In this document: piece after piece, positions 18,883 to 20,806 of the stretch
Numbering within the stretch: position 1 is the stretch's first letter
How the letters are laid out: the number at the start of each line of letters is the position of its first letter
Assembly: GCA_025936205.1 (NCBI GenBank)
Contig: JAICTU010000108.1
Coordinates: 1-20,806, forward strand
DNA length: 20,806 bases
From: Polyangiaceae bacterium
Lineage (GTDB): Bacteria > Myxococcota > Polyangia > Polyangiales > Polyangiaceae
Reading direction: 5' to 3'
Notes under the pieces: model-generated
The model's input: only the letters and a program-made list of their open reading frames with translations
Database searches by the model: none
Told to the model about the DNA's origin: nothing
Translations under genes and position numbers: made by a program

Positions 18883-19197
18883 ATGGCTGGCAAGAGACTC
18901 ACCAAGGCCCAGGTCATCGCGGAGATCAGTGACGCGACGGAGCTCGACAAGAAGAGCGTCGGTCGTGTTTTCGACACGCTGTCTGACATCATTCGCAAGC
19001 AACTCGCGGGCCGCGGCGCCCCCGGGGAATTCGTTGTGCCGGGGCTGGTCAAGCTCCGCGTCGTGAAGAAGCCCGCGACCAAGGAGCGTCAGGGCATCAA
19101 TCCCTTCACCAAGGAACCGATCACGATCCCGGCCAAGCCGGCGAGCAAGAAGGTTCGCGCAACCGCCCTCAAGGCGCTCAAGGACCTGGTCCAGTAA
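18883..19197 (+). CDS. HU-family DNA-binding protein
   Basis: This is a nucleoid-associated histone-like protein that bends and compacts DNA as a dimer. It is 104 residues, slightly longer than the usual 90. The N-terminal helices (KRLTKAQVIAEIS, VGRVFDTLSDIIRKQL) lead to the beta-arm. The arm carries a Lys-rich VKKPATKERQGINPFTKEPITIPAK in place of the usual Arg-rich form, and the C-terminal helix follows (TALKALKDLV). The ATG has AGGAGG (18871-18876) 6 nt upstream, so high translation is likely. A good terminator follows. It has no operon partner. The dyad array at 18647-18760 is the most obvious candidate for its control. Confidence 0.95.
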   Translation: MAGKRLTKAQVIAEISDATELDKKSVGRVFDTLSDIIRKQLAGRGAPGEFVVPGLVKLRVVKKPATKERQGINPFTKEPITIPAKPASKKVRATALKALKDLVQ

Positions 19198-19221
19198 CAC
19201 CACGAGTCCGGTGAAACGCGA

Positions 19222-19262
19222 GGGCCCTCGAACGGCAATGCCGTCGGGGGCCTTCGGTTTTT
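19222..19262 (+). terminator. Intrinsic terminator after HU gene
   Basis: There is an outer stem GGCCC (19223-19227) with GGGCC (19248-19252) and an inner stem ACGGC (19232-19236) with GCCGT (19240-19244) around AAT. CTTCGG and TTTTT (19258-19262) follow. It lies between the convergent HU and outer-membrane protein genes. Confidence 0.8.
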
Positions 19263-19280
19263 GTGCTCACCCGTCGCGGC

Positions 19281-20129
19281 TCACCAGTAGATCGACACGC
19301 CGCCGCGAAACAGCCCACCTCCGGAGGTGTTGGTGAGGTTGCCGTGGCCGTCATTGAACTCGGGCTCCCGCGCCGCGCGCGAATCCGTACGACCGCGGAT
19401 GAAGCCCAACAGGTCCACGTTGAGCGACACGCGCTGGCTGACCACGAAGTCCAGTCCGAGCCCCGCCTGGGCTCCCACGTACGTCCAATCCTGCTCGTCA
19501 CCGGCCACGTCGACATGCGCCACGCTGGCGTTGAGGCCTCCGACCAAATACGTCCGGACGACACGCTCGGGATTCAGGTACAGCAGGGCGCTCAGCGAGA
19601 GCGACGTCTCGCTGCGATCGTAGCCGTTGTAATCGCTGCCTCCGAACGAATCGAACCCCAGGTCCAGCGCCACGCTCGGCAACAGCGCGTAACGCAAGCT
19701 CGCCCCCAGCCCGCCGAGACCGGTGTCGCGATGATGCGGGCTCGCCTCCAGAGCGATGCCCTGTAACCGGAGGTTCACGCTCCAGGGCGACAGCACCAGC
19801 TCCTCCTCGTCCGCCGCACCCTGCTCCGAGATCGGAGGCGTCAGATGGATCTCGTTCTCGGGCGGCAACATGCCGGGCGGCGGCGGCGCTGGCTCACCTC
19901 CGTTCGGCTGCCCCGCTTCGGGCGCGCTCGGGGGCAGCTCGGGCTGCGGAGCCAACTCCGGAGGCGCGCTCGGCTTGTCGTCGCAGAACCAATCCTCTGG
20001 CGCACAGTCCGCCAGTGCGCCTCGCGCCGCGGCCGTGCGAGCCCCTGCCACTGCAGCCCCAACCGTACAGAGAGCGAGAACCAGCCCAGATCGACGCAGC
20101 TTCACGACGCTGCAGCGTAGCAAGACCAT
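19281..20129 (-). CDS. Putative outer-membrane beta-barrel protein
   Basis: This 282-residue envelope protein has a signal peptide (basic start, hydrophobic LVLALCTVGAAVAG, cleavage around ARTAAARG), then ADCAPEDWFCDD with two cysteines. A Pro/Glu-rich linker (about 50-100) and a C-terminal barrel of amphipathic strands follow (VNLRLQGIALEAS, SLRYALLPSVALDLGFDSF, YVGAQAGLGLDFVVS, SLNVDLLGFIRG), ending in the aromatic GGVSIYW typical of outer-membrane assembly. The fold resembles OmpA-type 8-strand barrels. The exact function is unknown. ATG 20129 is used; GTG 20105 would shorten the N-terminus by eight residues and give a more compact signal peptide. No RBS decides between them. Confidence 0.82.
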   Translation of the reverse strand: MVLLRCSVVKLRRSGLVLALCTVGAAVAGARTAAARGALADCAPEDWFCDDKPSAPPELAPQPELPPSAPEAGQPNGGEPAPPPPGMLPPENEIHLTPPISEQGAADEEELVLSPWSVNLRLQGIALEASPHHRDTGLGGLGASLRYALLPSVALDLGFDSFGGSDYNGYDRSETSLSLSALLYLNPERVVRTYLVGGLNASVAHVDVAGDEQDWTYVGAQAGLGLDFVVSQRVSLNVDLLGFIRGRTDSRAAREPEFNDGHGNLTNTSGGGLFRGGVSIYW

Positions 20130-20171
20130 CCTCGAGTGCTAGCCCCGCTCGAAGCGGCTGCGCGGCTTCAC

Positions 20172-20276
20172 CCCGCTCCGCTGCTTCCCGCTCCGCCGCT
20201 TCCCGCTCCGCTGCTTCCCGCTCCGCTGCTTCCCGCTCCGCTGCTTCCCGCTCCGCCGCTGGCCGCTCCGTCGTGG
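20172..20276 (+). repeat. 15-bp tandem repeat (minisatellite), seven units
   Basis: Six close copies of CCCGCTCCGCTGCTT (units at 20172, 20187, 20202, 20217, 20232 and 20247) differ only at T/C or the last base. A degenerate seventh is at 20262-20276. The unit is five codons long. In the frame of the downstream aminotransferase it reads PAPLL/PAPPL; the complement reads EAAER. It lies between divergent genes. Confidence 0.92.
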
Positions 20277-20351
20277 CCGCGCCAGGCCAAAAAGCCAGGG
20301 ATGCGCCGGGGGAGTTTTCTTTCAGGGGACAAACGCGCTAAGCCACGCGGA

Positions 20352-20806
20352 GTGACAGCCGAAGAACAAGCCGCTCTGGTCCAGATCGGCCAGACCTATC
20401 TCTACCCCAACTATCGCCAGCCATCGCTCGTCCTGGTGCGTGGTGAGGGCCGCCGCGTCTGGGATGCGGCCGGCAAGAGCTACCTCGACCTGTACGCGGG
20501 CATCGCCGTCACGGCCCTGGGGCATGCCCATCCAGACGTGGTGCGCACCCTGCGCGAGCAAGGCGAGCGGCTGGGGCACGTTGCCAACTACTTCTACAAC
20601 GAGCCAAACGTGCTCCTGGCGCGCGACCTGTGCCAGCGTACGGGGTTCGCACGCGCATTCTTCTGCAACTCGGGCACCGAGGCGATCGAAGCCCTGCTCA
20701 AGCTGGCCCGGCGCCATTACTACGCGCAAGGCCAGACCAAGCGCTATCACGTGATCGCTTTCGAGCGCTCGTTCCACGGCCGCACGCTGGGCTCCCTCGC
20801 GGCCAC
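20352..20806 (+). CDS. argD: Class-III aminotransferase, acetylornithine/succinylornithine type (3' truncated by window edge)
   Basis: This is a PLP-dependent aminotransferase, probably N-acetylornithine aminotransferase of arginine synthesis (cytoplasm). The 151 N-terminal residues present show QTYLYPNYRQPSLVLVRGEG, VWDAAGKSYLDLYAGIAV, LGHAHPDVV, HVANYFYNEP, the PLP-phosphate loop FFCNSGTEAIEALLKLAR and FHGRTLGSLA, all in the ArgD/ornithine aminotransferase order. The catalytic lysine lies beyond the window. GTG 20352 matches the family N-terminus but has only GCGGA at its edge. The frame is open back to GTG 20136 through ATG 20301, so an extended form with a Pro-rich repeat is formally possible. 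Ornithine or 4-aminobutyrate aminotransferase are alternatives. Confidence 0.85.
   Translation, partial: MTAEEQAALVQIGQTYLYPNYRQPSLVLVRGEGRRVWDAAGKSYLDLYAGIAVTALGHAHPDVVRTLREQGERLGHVANYFYNEPNVLLARDLCQRTGFARAFFCNSGTEAIEALLKLARRHYYAQGQTKRYHVIAFERSFHGRTLGSLAA

Noticed and set aside
20172..20276. CRISPR array
   Set aside because: The units are contiguous 15-bp tandem copies without spacers.
20172..20276. Coding EAAER helix repeat on the - strand
   Set aside because: The frame has a stop near 20343 and no ATG, GTG or TTG start before the repeat. It is also out of frame with the outer-membrane protein gene.

Overview
The window is high-GC DNA from a Gram-negative bacterium. Its gene content points to a myxobacterium (Myxococcota, Polyangiales-like), although no rRNA or other phylogenetic marker is present. 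The evidence is lipoprotein-rich coding, a DUF1592-family cytochrome-like protein of a kind typical of Myxococcota and Planctomycetes, a HU protein with a Lys-rich arm, GTG starts, a sigma-54-like promoter, and an outer-membrane protein ending in an aromatic residue. Two genes run off the edges: glgE at the left and a class-III aminotransferase at the right.

Region 1 (1-5894, + strand) is carbohydrate metabolism. The C-terminal two thirds of GlgE is followed at once by a TreS-maltokinase fusion. Together these carry out trehalose to maltose to maltose-1-phosphate to alpha-1,4-glucan. After a 200-bp gap with a sigma-54-like element and a perfect dyad comes a mannose-1-phosphate guanylyltransferase-like nucleotidyltransferase. 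Region 2 (5987-7450, +) is a type II NADH dehydrogenase with a C-terminal membrane anchor.

Region 3 (7620-13382, - strand) is a tightly packed six-gene operon, read right to left: small lipoprotein, HlyD/MacA-type adaptor, LolD/MacB-type ATPase, two separate FtsX/MacB-type permeases, and an alpha/beta hydrolase. Stop/start overlaps link adaptor-ATPase and ATPase-permease. It is a tripartite exporter or lipoprotein-type extrusion system of unknown substrate.

Region 4 (13513-17998, +) diverges from that operon. It holds a lipoprotein with two tandem FKBP prolyl isomerase domains, a translationally coupled lipoprotein of unknown function, an orphan DUF1592-family protein closed by a good intrinsic terminator, and ybeY.

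Region 5 (17999-20806) starts with about 880 bp of poorly coding DNA. That stretch holds a possible small Cys-rich ORF and an array of phased dyad motifs just upstream of a HU-family DNA-binding protein gene, which has a strong RBS and a terminator. It is followed by a convergent outer-membrane beta-barrel gene. The window ends with an acetylornithine-type aminotransferase, preceded by a 15-bp tandem repeat whose reading frame is open into the gene.

No rRNA, tRNA, CRISPR array or intact mobile element was seen. The best leads are the HU-upstream dyad array, the in-frame minisatellite, the sigma-54-like promoter with its dyad, and the lipoprotein-led exporter operon.
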